Shown: in pieces, positions 18,494 through 30,797 of the stretch | Numbering within the stretch: position 1 is the stretch's first letter | Layout of the letters: each line of letters opens with the position of its first letter | NCBI GenBank assembly: GCA_021805825.1 | Contig: JAJZEC010000009.1 | Coordinates: 22,669-86,668 of the forward strand | Source: Pseudomonadota bacterium | Lineage (GTDB): Bacteria; Pseudomonadota; Gammaproteobacteria; Burkholderiales; Burkholderiaceae_C | Length of the DNA: 64,000 nucleotides | Direction: 5' to 3' | Translations under genes and position numbers: made by a program | Notes under the pieces: generated by a model | What the model was told of the DNA's origin: nothing | Database searches by the model: none | The model's input: only the letters and a program-made list of their open reading frames with translations

Positions 18494-19732
18494 ATGGCGA
18501 CGCGGGAATTTCGCAAGTCGGACAAACTGGCCGATGTCTGCTACGACATCCGCGGTCCGGTGCTGGACAAGGCGCGGCAGATGGAAGAGGAGGGCCAGCG
18601 CATCATCAAGCTGAACATCGGCAACCTCGCGGTGTTCGGCTTCGACCCGCCCGACGAGATCGTGCAGGACATGATCCGCAACCTGCCGGGCGCCGCCGGC
18701 TACACCGACTCCAAGGGCCTGTTCGCGCCGCGCAAGGCGATCCAGCATTACACCCAGGAAAAAGGCATCGTGGGGGTCGAGATCGATGATGTGTTCATCG
18801 GCAACGGGGCTTCCGAACTGATCACCATGAGCCTCAACGCCCTGCTGAACAACGGCGACGAGGTGTTGCTGCCGGCGCCGGACTACCCGCTGTATACCGC
18901 GGGGGTCTCGCTGTCGGGCGGGCGGCCGGTGCACTATCTGTGCGACGAGCAGAGCGACTGGCTGCCCGACCTGGACGACCTGCGGCGCAAGATCAGCCCG
19001 GCGACCAAGGCGCTGGTGGTCATCAACCCCAACAACCCGACCGGCGCGCTGTATCCGCGGGAGTTCCTGCTCGAACTGGTGGACATCGCGCGCCGCCACC
19101 AGTTGGTCGTTCTCGCCGACGAAATCTACGACAAGACCCTGTACGACGGCCATGTGCATACCAGCATGGCATCGCTGGCCGACGACGTGCTGTTCCTGAC
19201 TTTCAATGGTCTGTCGAAGAACTACCGCTCCTGCGGCTACCGCGCAGGGTGGATGGTGGTGTCGGGGGACAAGCGCCATGCGCGGGATTTCATCGAGGGC
19301 CTGTCGATGCTGGCCTCGATGCGACTGTGCGCCAACACCCCGGGGCAGCTGGCGATCCAGACCGCCCTCGGCGGATACCAGAGCATCAAGGATCTGGTGG
19401 CCCCGGGCGGCCGGCTGGCGCGCCAGCGCGACCTGGCCTACGAGTTGCTGACCCAGATTCCCGGCGTCAGCGTGGTCAAGCCCAAGGCCGCGCTGTACAT
19501 GTTCCCCCGCCTCGATCCCAAGATGTATCCGGTGGTCGACGACCAGCAGCTCGCCTTCGACCTGCTGGCCGAGGAACGCGTGCTGATCGTGCAGGGCAGC
19601 GGCTTCAACTGGCCGCGACCCGACCACTTCCGCCTTGTCTTCCTGCCCAACGCGGACGATCTCACGGAGGCGATTTCGCGCATCGCGCGCTTTCTCGACC
19701 GCTACCGCCGCAGGCAGGTGGCGGCGGCCTGA
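18494..19732 (+). CDS. alaA: Pyridoxal-phosphate aminotransferase, alanine transaminase AlaA type
   Basis: A class I/II aminotransferase that makes alanine from pyruvate and glutamate. 412 residues starting MATREFRKSDKLADVCYDIR, as in AlaA (YfbQ). Key segments are IKLNIGNLAVFGFDPPDE, GNGASELI, INPNNPTGALYP, LADEIYDKTLYD and the PLP-lysine segment FNGLSKNYRSCGYRAGWMV. The length fits. It is followed after 92 bases by hom and thrC, so the region may be one amino-acid transcription unit, though it probably has its own promoter in the gap after 18378. Confidence 0.92.
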   Translation: MATREFRKSDKLADVCYDIRGPVLDKARQMEEEGQRIIKLNIGNLAVFGFDPPDEIVQDMIRNLPGAAGYTDSKGLFAPRKAIQHYTQEKGIVGVEIDDVFIGNGASELITMSLNALLNNGDEVLLPAPDYPLYTAGVSLSGGRPVHYLCDEQSDWLPDLDDLRRKISPATKALVVINPNNPTGALYPREFLLELVDIARRHQLVVLADEIYDKTLYDGHVHTSMASLADDVLFLTFNGLSKNYRSCGYRAGWMVVSGDKRHARDFIEGLSMLASMRLCANTPGQLAIQTALGGYQSIKDLVAPGGRLARQRDLAYELLTQIPGVSVVKPKAALYMFPRLDPKMYPVVDDQQLAFDLLAEERVLIVQGSGFNWPRPDHFRLVFLPNADDLTEAISRIARFLDRYRRRQVAAA

Positions 19733-19824
19733 ACCCGAAGCCGGCGTGTCCCGCCGCGCCGGCACTTCCGCTGCACGACGGGCTGCACGCGCTGCCTGCC
19801 CGTGGCCCGAACCTTTCCTCTGCC

Positions 19825-21135
<1,311 letters not shown>

Positions 21136-22542
21136 ATGCACTACATCAGCACCCGCGGGCAGGCGCCCGCAGCAAGCTTTGCCGACATCGTGCTCGAGGG
21201 TCTGGCGCCCGACGGCGGCCTGTACCTGCCGCAGGAGTATCCGCAGCTGAGCCTGGCGCAGCTGCAGCGCATGAAGCCGTTGGCCTACGCCGACCTGGCC
21301 TTCGAGGTGCTGCGGCCGCTGGTCGCCCCGATGCCCGAATCGGTGCTGCGGGACATGCTGCGCAGCACCTACACGGCCGAGACCTTCGGCAGCGAGCAGA
21401 TCATCCGCCTGCAGCCGCTGCAGGGCGGGTTGTGCCTGCTGGGCGTCTCGCAGGGGCCCACGCTGGCCTTCAAGGACATGGCCATGCAGTGGCTGGGGCG
21501 CCTGTTCGAGCATGCGCTGGCGGCCAGTGGCGAGCAGCTCAACATCCTGGGCGCGACCTCCGGAGACACCGGCAGCGCGGCCGAATACGCGATGCGCGGG
21601 CGGCGCGGAGTCCGCGTGTTCATGCTCTCGCCCTTCGGCCGCATGAGCCCGTTCCAGACGGCGCAGATGTACAGCCTGGACGAGCCGAACATCCACAACA
21701 TCGCGGTGCAGGATGTGTTCGACGCCTGCCAGGATCTGGTCAAGGCGGTGTCCGCGGATCTGGAGTTCAAGCGTCGCTGGCGGATCGGCACCATCAACTC
21801 CATCAACTGGGCACGCATCGCGGCGCAGGTGGTGTACTACTTCGCCGGCTACCTGCGCAGCGTGCGCACGCCGGGGGAGGCGCTGGACGTCACGGTTCCC
21901 TCGGGCAACTTCGGCAACATCCTGGCCGCCCACGTGGCCCGCGCGATGGGCCTGCCGCTGCGTCGCCTGGTGCTGGCGACCAACGAGAACGACGTGCTCG
22001 ACGAATTCCTGCGCACCGGGGTCTACCGTCCGCGCAGCACGGAGCAGACGCGCCAGACCTCGAGTCCGTCGATGGACATTTCCAAGGCCTCGAATTTCGA
22101 GCGCTTCGTGTTCGACATGCTGGGGCGCGACGCGGCGCGCACGCGCCAGCTGTTCGAGCAGGATCTGTCCGCCGCGGGCTCCTTCGACCTGTCGCGCGAG
22201 GCGGCCTTCGCGCGCATGCGCGACGGCATGGTCTCGGGCAGCAGCGACCATGCGCTGCGCCTGCGCACCATCCGCGAGGTGTGGGAGGGCAGCGGGGTGA
22301 TCATCGATCCGCATACCGCCGACGGCGTCGCGGTGGGGCGTCGCCACGTGGAGCCCGGGGTGCCGATGCTGGTCGTGGAGACGGCGCTGCCGGCGAAATT
22401 CGACGCCACCATCCGCGAGGCCATCGGGCGTGCGGCGGAGCGCCCGCCGGCGGCGCGCGACCTCGAGAGCCGTGCGCAGCATTTCGTGGTCATGCCCCCC
22501 GACGTGCAGGCCCTCAAGGCCTACATCGCCGAGCATGCCTGA
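21136..22542 (+). CDS. thrC: Threonine synthase
   Basis: A PLP enzyme that converts O-phosphohomoserine to threonine. The 468-residue product begins MHYISTRGQAPAASFADIVL, typical of the long bacterial type. The PLP Lys is in TLAFKDMAMQWLGR, with ILGATSGDTGSAAEYAM and TVPSGNFGNILAAH as cofactor-phosphate segments. No homoserine kinase (thrB) is next to it in this window. The gene starts on the base after the hom stop, so the two are surely cotranscribed, and its end overlaps mobB. Confidence 0.96.
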   Translation: MHYISTRGQAPAASFADIVLEGLAPDGGLYLPQEYPQLSLAQLQRMKPLAYADLAFEVLRPLVAPMPESVLRDMLRSTYTAETFGSEQIIRLQPLQGGLCLLGVSQGPTLAFKDMAMQWLGRLFEHALAASGEQLNILGATSGDTGSAAEYAMRGRRGVRVFMLSPFGRMSPFQTAQMYSLDEPNIHNIAVQDVFDACQDLVKAVSADLEFKRRWRIGTINSINWARIAAQVVYYFAGYLRSVRTPGEALDVTVPSGNFGNILAAHVARAMGLPLRRLVLATNENDVLDEFLRTGVYRPRSTEQTRQTSSPSMDISKASNFERFVFDMLGRDAARTRQLFEQDLSAAGSFDLSREAAFARMRDGMVSGSSDHALRLRTIREVWEGSGVIIDPHTADGVAVGRRHVEPGVPMLVVETALPAKFDATIREAIGRAAERPPAARDLESRAQHFVVMPPDVQALKAYIAEHA

Positions 22543-23083
22543 GCGCGCGCACGCGATGCACGTGGCCGCGCTGGTCGGATCCTCCGGCAGCGGCAAGACG
22601 ACCCTCATCGAGGCCTTGCTCGGGCAGTTCGCCGCCCGCGGTCTGCGTGCCTCGGTGATCAAGCATGCCCACCACGGCTTCGAGCTCGACCGCCCGGGCA
22701 AGGATTCGTGGCGCCACCGCAAGGCCGGCGCCTGCGAGGTGCTGGTGGCCTCGCCGCACCTGCTTGCGCTGCAGCGCGAGACCCGCGAGGCGCGGGAATA
22801 CGACCCGGCCGAACTGCTGCCGCTGCTGCAGCCGGTCGACTGGGTGCTGGTGGAAGGCTACAAGCACGCGGCGCTGCCTAAAATCGAGGTCTGGCGCGCC
22901 GCCAACGCTCGCCCGACGATGCTCGACGGCGACCCGCTGCGGCTGGCGCTGGCCTGCGACGGCCAGGCCCCGCCGGGCACCACGGTGCCCTTGCTGGATC
23001 TGCGCGAGCCGTCGCGGATCGCCGACTGGATGATCGAACATGCCCGACTCTTCGCCTACGCCGATGCAACAAGCCGAAGCTGA
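22535..23083 (+). CDS. mobB: Molybdopterin-guanine dinucleotide biosynthesis adapter MobB
   Basis: A P-loop GTPase-like helper for attaching GMP to molybdopterin. About 182 residues from the ATG at 22535 (overlapping the thrC stop), or 175 from the ATG at 22556. Walker A is LVGSSGSGKTTLIEALL, followed by SVIKHAHHGFELDRPGKDSW and RKAGACEVLVASP, both characteristic. LVEGYKHAALPKIEVWR marks the second half. The 3' end overlaps moeA by 44 bases if the first moeA ATG is used. Confidence 0.93.
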   Translation: MPERAHAMHVAALVGSSGSGKTTLIEALLGQFAARGLRASVIKHAHHGFELDRPGKDSWRHRKAGACEVLVASPHLLALQRETREAREYDPAELLPLLQPVDWVLVEGYKHAALPKIEVWRAANARPTMLDGDPLRLALACDGQAPPGTTVPLLDLREPSRIADWMIEHARLFAYADATSRS

Positions 23084-24293
23084 CGCCCTCGATGTCGACA
23101 GCGCGCTGCAGCGGCTGCTGGCGCAGGCACGACCCCTCGGCGGGCAGCAGCTCGTCGCCGTCGAGCAGGGTCTGGGGCGGGTGCTTGCGCAGGATCTGCG
23201 CAGCCCGATCGACGTGCCGGGCATGGACAACAGCCAGATGGACGGCTACGCCCTGCGCAGTGCCGACGTGCCGGCGCCGGGCACTGCGCTGCACGTCGCG
23301 CAACGCATCGCCGCGGGCCAGGTCGGACAGCCGCTGCTGCCCGGGCAGGCCGCGCGCATCTTCACCGGGGCGCCGATTCCTCCGGGCGCCGACGCGGTGG
23401 TCATGCAGGAGCAGTGCCGTGCCGATGGCGCGCAGGTGTTCGTCGATCAGCAGCCGCAGCCCGGGCAGTGGGTGCGCCCCCGCGGCTTCGACGTGCGCCA
23501 GGGCAGTGTGGTGCTGCAGCGCGGCCAGCGACTGCGCCCGCAGGATCTGGGTCAGGCCGCCTCGGTCGGCGTGGCGCAGCTGCAGCTTGCACCGCGACCC
23601 CGGGTGGCGCTGCTGTGCACCGGGGACGAACTTGCCGCGCCCGGGCAGCCGCTGAAGCCCGGCGGGGTCTACAACAGCAACCGCTACATGCTGCGCGCAC
23701 TGCTCGAGGCGCTGGGCTGCGAGGTCAGCGACCTCGGCCAGGTGGCCGACACGCTGGAGGCTACGCGCCATGCGCTGGCCGAGGCGGCCCGCGGGCACGA
23801 TCTGGTGCTGAGTTCGGGTGGCATGTCGGTCGGTGGCGAGGATCATGTGCGCCCGGCGGTGCAGGTGCAGGGACACCTGGCGCACTGGCGCATCGCGATC
23901 AAGCCCGGGCGTCCGCTGGCTTTCGGCGCCGTGCATCGCGGGGACGGCACGAGCGCGCATTTCATCGGCCTTCCGGGCAATCCGGTATCCAGTTTCGTGA
24001 CCTTCGTGCTGTTCGTGCGCCCCTTCGTGCTGGCGCTGCAGGGCGCCTCGCGCCTGACGCCGCGCGCGCTGCTGCTGCCCAGCGCCAGCGACTGGCCGCG
24101 GGCCGACAAGCGGCGCGAATTCCTGCGCGCCCGCGTCGGCGACGACGGCCGGGTCGAGCTCCATCCGGAGCAGAATTCGGCGGTGCTCAGCTCCACCGTA
24201 TGGGGCGACGGCTTGGTCGACAACCCGGCGGGGCGATCCTTCGCGGCCGGGGATATGGTGCGCTTCCTGGCGTTTTCCGAACTCCTGGGTTGA
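23040..24293 (+). CDS. moeA: Molybdopterin molybdenumtransferase
   Basis: MoeA inserts molybdate into adenylated molybdopterin. 417 residues from the ATG at 23040; the ATG at 23064 is an alternative. Seen: VPGMDNSQMDGYALRSADV, RIFTGAPIPPGADAVVMQEQ, the MoCF-fold segments VALLCTGDELAAPG and LVLSSGGMSVGGEDHV, and IKPGRPLAFG with FIGLPGNPVSSFVTFVLFV. The C-terminal domain IV is present. Part of the mobB-moeA-moaD-moaE run. Confidence 0.95.
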   Translation: MPDSSPTPMQQAEADALDVDSALQRLLAQARPLGGQQLVAVEQGLGRVLAQDLRSPIDVPGMDNSQMDGYALRSADVPAPGTALHVAQRIAAGQVGQPLLPGQAARIFTGAPIPPGADAVVMQEQCRADGAQVFVDQQPQPGQWVRPRGFDVRQGSVVLQRGQRLRPQDLGQAASVGVAQLQLAPRPRVALLCTGDELAAPGQPLKPGGVYNSNRYMLRALLEALGCEVSDLGQVADTLEATRHALAEAARGHDLVLSSGGMSVGGEDHVRPAVQVQGHLAHWRIAIKPGRPLAFGAVHRGDGTSAHFIGLPGNPVSSFVTFVLFVRPFVLALQGASRLTPRALLLPSASDWPRADKRREFLRARVGDDGRVELHPEQNSAVLSSTVWGDGLVDNPAGRSFAAGDMVRFLAFSELLG

Positions 24294-24301
24294 TATCCGC
24301 G

Positions 24302-24565
24302 ATGGCCGTGCTGACAACGATCCGCTATTTCGCCAGCGTGCGCGAAGCCGTGGGCTGCGCCAGCGAAAGCGTGCAGTTTCCTGCCGAAGTGCAGACCCTT
24401 GGCCAGGCGCGCGCCTGGCTGGCGGCGCGCAGCGCCCGCCATGCGGAGGCGCTGGGGCCGGAGCGCACCCTGCGCATGGCCTGCGACCACGTGATGGCGC
24501 CGCCCGAGGCCCAACTGCGGCAGGGCGGCGAACTGGCCTTCTTCCCCCCGGTCACCGGGGGTTGA
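24302..24565 (+). CDS. moaD: Molybdopterin synthase sulfur carrier subunit
   Basis: MoaD is the ubiquitin-like small subunit that carries sulfur as a C-terminal thiocarboxylate. 87 residues from the ATG eight bases after moeA; the open frame upstream is a shadow of moeA. It begins MAVLTTIRYFASVREAVGC and ends in FFPPVTGG, the required Gly-Gly terminus. moaE follows after 38 bases. Confidence 0.94.
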   Translation: MAVLTTIRYFASVREAVGCASESVQFPAEVQTLGQARAWLAARSARHAEALGPERTLRMACDHVMAPPEAQLRQGGELAFFPPVTGG

Positions 24566-24603
24566 GCCCCTGGCGGGCGGCCACCAGACACAGGCAACCG
24601 AGC

Positions 24604-25095
24604 ATGTTCGAAGTCCGCATCCAGTCCGAGCCCCTGGACACCCATGGGGTCAGCGAGCAGCTGCGCGTCGGGCGCAGCGACGTCGGCGCGGTGGTGTCCT
24701 TCGAGGGCATCTGCCGCGACGATGCCGCCGCTGCCGGCGAGGGCGTATTGCAGGCGCTGGAACTCGAACACTACCCGGAAATGACCCGCGCCAGCATCGA
24801 GGCCATGGTCGAGCAGGCGCGCGCGCGCTGGCCCTTGCAGGGCGCGCTGGTCGTGCACCGCGTGGGGTTGTTGCATCCAGGCGATCCGATCGTGCTGGTC
24901 GCGGTGGCCAGCAGCCACCGCCGCGACGCCTTCGAGGCCTGCGCCTTCCTGATGGATTACCTGAAGACCCAGGCTCCGCTGTGGAAGAAGGAACGCACCG
25001 CCCAAGGTGGGCGCTGGGTCGACGCGCGTGCCAGCGACGACGCGGCCCTGGAGCGCTGGGGTGTGGCCGGAGGCAACGCCCGCCCGCTCGGCTGA
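24604..25095 (+). CDS. moaE: Molybdopterin synthase catalytic subunit
   Basis: MoaE forms the heterotetramer with MoaD and converts precursor Z to molybdopterin. The start is taken at MFEVRIQSEPLD (24604), matching the family; the frame is open 42 bases upstream. 163 residues with GAVVSFEGICRD, LELEHYPEMT, VHRVGLLHPGDPIVLVAVAS, HRRDAFEACAFLMDYLK and the catalytic Lys in PLWKKE. moaA, moaC and mogA are not in the window. Confidence 0.95.
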   Translation: MFEVRIQSEPLDTHGVSEQLRVGRSDVGAVVSFEGICRDDAAAAGEGVLQALELEHYPEMTRASIEAMVEQARARWPLQGALVVHRVGLLHPGDPIVLVAVASSHRRDAFEACAFLMDYLKTQAPLWKKERTAQGGRWVDARASDDAALERWGVAGGNARPLG

Positions 25096-25114
25096 GCCTG
25101 TCGCGGCGCCCGCC

Positions 25115-25450
25115 TCAGGCGCGCGCCGCGCGCAGCAGCAGCCGCGCGAAGCTGTGCAGCAGCGGGCGGTGGCGTCGCCAGCCCAGCCACAGCAGCCAGC
25201 CCCGGCGCAGCCAGCGTCTGGTCGCGCGCGGGCGCAGCAACAGCAGCAAGGCCGCGGCCGGAATGCCCAGCAGCGCGGCATGTTCGCGCAGGATCGCACC
25301 CAGGCGCGCGCCCAGGGCCTGCCACTGCCGCATGCCGCGGGCGACGCCTTCGGCCGCGCACAGCAGTTCGATGCACTGCGCGCGCTGCTGCTCGATGCGC
25401 AGTTGCAGGGCTTGCTTGCGCAGCAGCAGCTGCAGCTCTTCAGGGCGCAC
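25115..25450 (-). CDS. Small basic YqjK-like protein
   Basis: 111 residues, strongly basic, rich in Arg, Leu and Ala. It starts MRPEELQLLLRKQALQLR and has one hydrophobic segment (about 60-80, AALLGIPAAALLLLL) followed by an Arg-rich part. Position (last of a yqjD-yqjE-yqjK type cassette, overlapping yqjE by 11 bases) and composition suggest the YqjK-like family; sequence conservation is too weak to be sure. No catalytic motif. Confidence 0.55.
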   Translation of the reverse strand: MRPEELQLLLRKQALQLRIEQQRAQCIELLCAAEGVARGMRQWQALGARLGAILREHAALLGIPAAALLLLLRPRATRRWLRRGWLLWLGWRRHRPLLHSFARLLLRAARA

Positions 25451-25850
25451 CGGATCGGCTCCGCGGGGCTTGCCCCTCCGATTCGCGCAGGGCCTGACGG
25501 TCGCGCTCGAGTTCCTCGAGGCTGGCGCGAAACAGCTGGCTGCCCCCGCGCCACGCGCGTGCGGCCACCGCGGCGGCCGCCAGTCCAGCGAGCAGCGCGA
25601 TGCCGGTGGCCAGCCCGAGCCCGAGCTGGGGGTGGCTGTTCCACAGCGCCACGCTGAGCCAGATCAGCGCGAACACCAGCGCGGAACCCAGCAGCAGTGC
25701 CGCCAGCAGGGTACCGAGCAGCAGGCGCGCAAGGCGCAGCTTTTCCTCCTGCAGTTCCAGCGCCAGCAGCTGCAGCCGCGACTGCGCGCTGTGCAGCAGC
25801 AGATCCAGGCGCTGGCGCAGGCCGTGCACGCCACCGGACAGGGGATCCAT
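25440..25850 (-). CDS. YqjE-like phage-holin-superfamily membrane protein
   Basis: 136 residues starting MDPLSGGVHGLRQRLDLLLH. An amphipathic N-terminal helix (LHSAQSRLQLLALELQEEKL) precedes two transmembrane segments (about 50-72 and 78-100) and a charged tail, the plan of YqjE/holin-X proteins. The function is not known; in enterobacteria yqjDEK is linked to stationary phase. A start further upstream (25934) would run into the previous gene and is unlikely. It overlaps the YqjK-like gene. Confidence 0.72.
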   Translation of the reverse strand: MDPLSGGVHGLRQRLDLLLHSAQSRLQLLALELQEEKLRLARLLLGTLLAALLLGSALVFALIWLSVALWNSHPQLGLGLATGIALLAGLAAAAVAARAWRGGSQLFRASLEELERDRQALRESEGQAPRSRSGAP

Positions 25851-25893
25851 GGGGCGGTGGGAACCAGGGAACGATGCGCGCGCTGCAGCGCGC

Positions 25894-26235
25894 TCAGCGG
25901 CGACCGACCAGCAGACCGAGCAGGAAGGCCACACCGGCGCTGACGCCGATCGACTTCCAGGGGTTGTCGTGCACGTAGTCGTCGGTGACCTGCGCCACCT
26001 GCTTGCCGCGCTCGAGCATGTCGGCCTCCAGCTCGCTGAGCTGCACCTTGAGCCCGCCCAGGCGTTCGCCCAAGCGAGCCCGCACGCTGGCGATGCGCTC
26101 GCCGGCCTGGCTGGCCGTAAGGTTCAGCAACTCCTCGGCGTCGGAGGCGACCTCGCGCAGATCGGCGACCAGCTTGTCGGCGCTCCGCTCGTCCCCGGCC
26201 GCCTCGGCCAGGGTGCTTGCAATTTTGGCCATCAT
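25894..26235 (-). CDS. YqjD/ElaB/DUF883 family membrane-anchored protein
   Basis: 113 residues: a long charged helix region (about 10-85, with LREVASDAEELLNLTASQAG, resembling the YqjD LLEEAE segment) followed by DDYVHDNPWKSIGVSAGVAF and the C-terminal transmembrane tail LLGLLVGRR. The NPW-x-S/A motif and G-rich tail anchor are diagnostic. E. coli YqjD binds ribosomes at the inner membrane in stationary phase; the same role is inferred. A strong AGGAGG precedes two consecutive ATG codons; either may be used. Divergent from clpB. Confidence 0.85.
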   Translation of the reverse strand: MMAKIASTLAEAAGDERSADKLVADLREVASDAEELLNLTASQAGERIASVRARLGERLGGLKVQLSELEADMLERGKQVAQVTDDYVHDNPWKSIGVSAGVAFLLGLLVGRR

Positions 26236-26407
26236 GGATCCTCCTGGTAGTGAATGCTCGACGGGAAGGCCTGCGCCCGGACTCCTGGTGCTAGCTTAGA
26301 CCCTTGTGCGCGCGCAGCCCAGCAGCCCTCGCTGAAAACCCCGGCAATCATGCCACCTTCGGGGCTGGCGGGGCGCCGATCCAGATCAACTCCTGCTGCT
26401 GCAACAT

Positions 26408-26435
26408 CTTGAAAATCGTTCGGAGCCCCGCATGT
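26408..26435 (+). promoter_or_regulatory. Sigma-32 (heat shock) type promoter of clpB
   Basis: CTTGAA at 26408-26413, 14-base spacer, CCGCATGT at 26428-26435. Compared with the sigma-32 consensus CTTGAA-N(13-15)-CCCCATNT there is one mismatch. The expected transcript starts about 20 bases before the ATG, with GGAGG at 26451. Confidence 0.8.
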
Positions 26436-26460
26436 GCTGCGGGTAACGACGGAGGATTCC

Positions 26461-29052
<2,592 letters not shown>

Positions 29053-29055
29053 GCA

Positions 29056-29090
29056 GCCGCAGGAGCCGGCGCGCCGCAGCTTCCTGCGGC
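29056..29090. terminator. Hairpin between clpB and the convergent CtaG-like gene
   Basis: GCCGCAGG / CCTGCGGC inverted repeat (8 bp) with a 19-base G+C-rich inner part that can fold further. It fills the 43-base gap between the two convergent stops. No T-tract on either side, so it is only a possible bidirectional terminator. Confidence 0.4.
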
Positions 29091-29095
29091 GGGCG

Positions 29096-29959
29096 TCACG
29101 CGACGGGCTGCGCCAGTGAGGCCGCTGGCGCGGCCTTCGCGGCCAGCCTTTGCGCCTCGCCACGCGCCGACAGGCGCATCCAGTGCCGCAACGCCGACAT
29201 CGCGGCCATCACGTTGACCGCCGAGGCCGGGATCCACAGGATCAGCCCGCCCAGATGCTGATCGCTCATCGCGCTCAAGCCGGAGATCGCGCGCCCGCAC
29301 AGGGTGTAGATGGGGTACCAGTCGGTGCTGTTGAGCGCCAGGATCGCCCCCAGCAGCATCTGCGGCAGCATGCCGATCACGGGCAGGAAGATGCGCAATC
29401 CGGCTCCGAGGTGTGCGGGCGGATGGGGACGAGGGTCGAGCACCAGCCACCAGAACAGCAGGCCGTCGATGACCATCGACCAGTTCATCGCCTGGTACAG
29501 CGTGGTGTTGAGCATCACCCCGACATGCACCGCTGGAACCAGCCAGACCACCACCAGCCCGGAGAACAGCACCACTGCGATCCAGGGGTTGAACAGGAGA
29601 TTGCCCAGCGAGCGCAGCGGCGGCAGGCGCAGCAGGGGCAGCAGCCAGTCGCGCCGCCAGCGCGCCGGCAGGCCGCTGCGCCAGGTCGGCCCCGGCCAGG
29701 ACGCGATCACCAGCATCGGAGCCAGGTCGTGCAGCACCATCTGCTGGCTCATGTGGACAAAGAACTCATGCTCGGCGACATAATCCCAGTGGGTCTGCAG
29801 GCCCTGCCAGAGCAGGGCCCAGCCGAGCCAGAACAAGGCCTGGCGCCACCACGCGGTGGCGCGACGCAGGCTGCCGCGCAGGTACAGCAGCGCTCCCAGG
29901 CCGAGGAATGCCTGCATCGGCCAGGAGGGATACCAGGGGACGAACCAGTTCCAGAACAT
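29096..29959 (-). CDS. CtaG-like cytochrome c oxidase assembly membrane protein
   Basis: A 287-residue polytopic inner-membrane protein of the CtaG (caa3 oxidase assembly factor) family, which is thought to help copper insertion into heme-copper oxidases. The start is MFWNWFVPWYPSWPMQAFLG. About seven transmembrane segments; conserved-looking His residues in QTHWDYVAEHEFFVHMSQQM and VLHDLAPMLV, and NTTLYQAMNWSMVIDGLLFW. Cytochrome oxidase genes are not nearby. 205 bases separate it from the divergent rraA-like gene, with an inverted repeat GCAAA-TGG-TTTGC at 30089-30101 that could be an operator. Confidence 0.82.
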   Translation of the reverse strand: MFWNWFVPWYPSWPMQAFLGLGALLYLRGSLRRATAWWRQALFWLGWALLWQGLQTHWDYVAEHEFFVHMSQQMVLHDLAPMLVIASWPGPTWRSGLPARWRRDWLLPLLRLPPLRSLGNLLFNPWIAVVLFSGLVVVWLVPAVHVGVMLNTTLYQAMNWSMVIDGLLFWWLVLDPRPHPPAHLGAGLRIFLPVIGMLPQMLLGAILALNSTDWYPIYTLCGRAISGLSAMSDQHLGGLILWIPASAVNVMAAMSALRHWMRLSARGEAQRLAAKAAPAASLAQPVA

Positions 29960-30164
29960 GGGAAGGAGGGAGCGCGCACCGGACGCGCCCGGCCTGCGGC
30001 AGCGCAAGCATAAACCCCGCACCGGCACGGCATCGGCCGCCGCGGCGGCCGATGGTCGCACTTTGACCTAAGGCAGGACACGCAAGCCGCAAATGGTTTG
30101 CAATTGGAAACAACGGGCAGGCCGCACGGACGGCTGGGCCCGCCGGCCTTCCTGGAGATCGTGC

Positions 30165-30719
30165 ATGGCGCTTTTGCATTCCGCGGCACTCAACCCCTTG
30201 AGCACCTGTGGTCTGTGCGACCAATACCCCGCGGAACTCGCCTGCGGCGACCTGCGCGTGCTGCCTCCGGTGTTCCGGCACTTCGGGCGGCAGCTGCATT
30301 TTCTCGGGCGTGTCGCGACCGTGCAGTGCCTCGAGGACGACGGCCTGGTGCGCGCCATGCTCGCCCAGGCGGGAATGGCGCGGGTGCTGGTGGTCGCCGG
30401 AGGCGGCTCGATGCGCCATGCCGTGTTCGGCGCCCCGCAGGCCGAGCAGGCCCTGCGCAATGGCTGGGCGGGCGTGGTGGTCGACGGCTGCGTGCGGGAC
30501 GTGCAGGAGTTGCACGGTGCCGCCGTGGGCGTGCGCGCGCTGGGCTGCGTGCCCAGCGGGGCGCCGGCTACCGGCGCCGGCCTGCAGCAGGTCGCGGTGA
30601 GCGTGCAGGGAGTGATGGTGCGCCCCGACGACTGGCTGTACGCCGACGCCGACGGCATGCTGCTCAGCCAGCGCGCGCTGCACGAGCCGGCGCAGCTGCC
30701 GGCGGGGCATGCGCACTGA
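30165..30719 (+). CDS. RraA-like protein (RNase E inhibitor / HMG-CHA aldolase fold)
   Basis: 184 residues of the RraA family, which contains the RNase E inhibitor RraA and class II 4-hydroxy-4-methyl-2-oxoglutarate aldolases. Start at MALLHSAALNPLSTCGLCDQ with GGAG upstream. Seen: LVVAGGGSMRHAVFG, VVDGCVRDVQELHGAAVGVR, GCVPSGAPATG and the C-terminal VMVRPDDWLYADADGMLL. The G-x-D-x-x-R/D residues of the aldolase site are partly present (DGCVRD with a downstream D), so either function is open. Convergent with lexA. Confidence 0.87.
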   Translation: MALLHSAALNPLSTCGLCDQYPAELACGDLRVLPPVFRHFGRQLHFLGRVATVQCLEDDGLVRAMLAQAGMARVLVVAGGGSMRHAVFGAPQAEQALRNGWAGVVVDGCVRDVQELHGAAVGVRALGCVPSGAPATGAGLQQVAVSVQGVMVRPDDWLYADADGMLLSQRALHEPAQLPAGHAH

Positions 30720-30742
30720 GGATCAGGATCCCCGGTACAGCC

Positions 30743-30797
30743 CAGAATACTGGTGTCTACTCCTATCCTGTCCCGCTCTATGGCGGCACAGAATACT
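30743..30797 (+). repeat. Two direct copies of CAGAATACT
   Basis: CAGAATACT at 30743-30751 and again at 30789-30797, in the 76-base gap between rraA and lexA and reaching into the lexA stop. Short, could be chance. No terminator hairpin with a T-run is seen in this gap. Confidence 0.4.
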
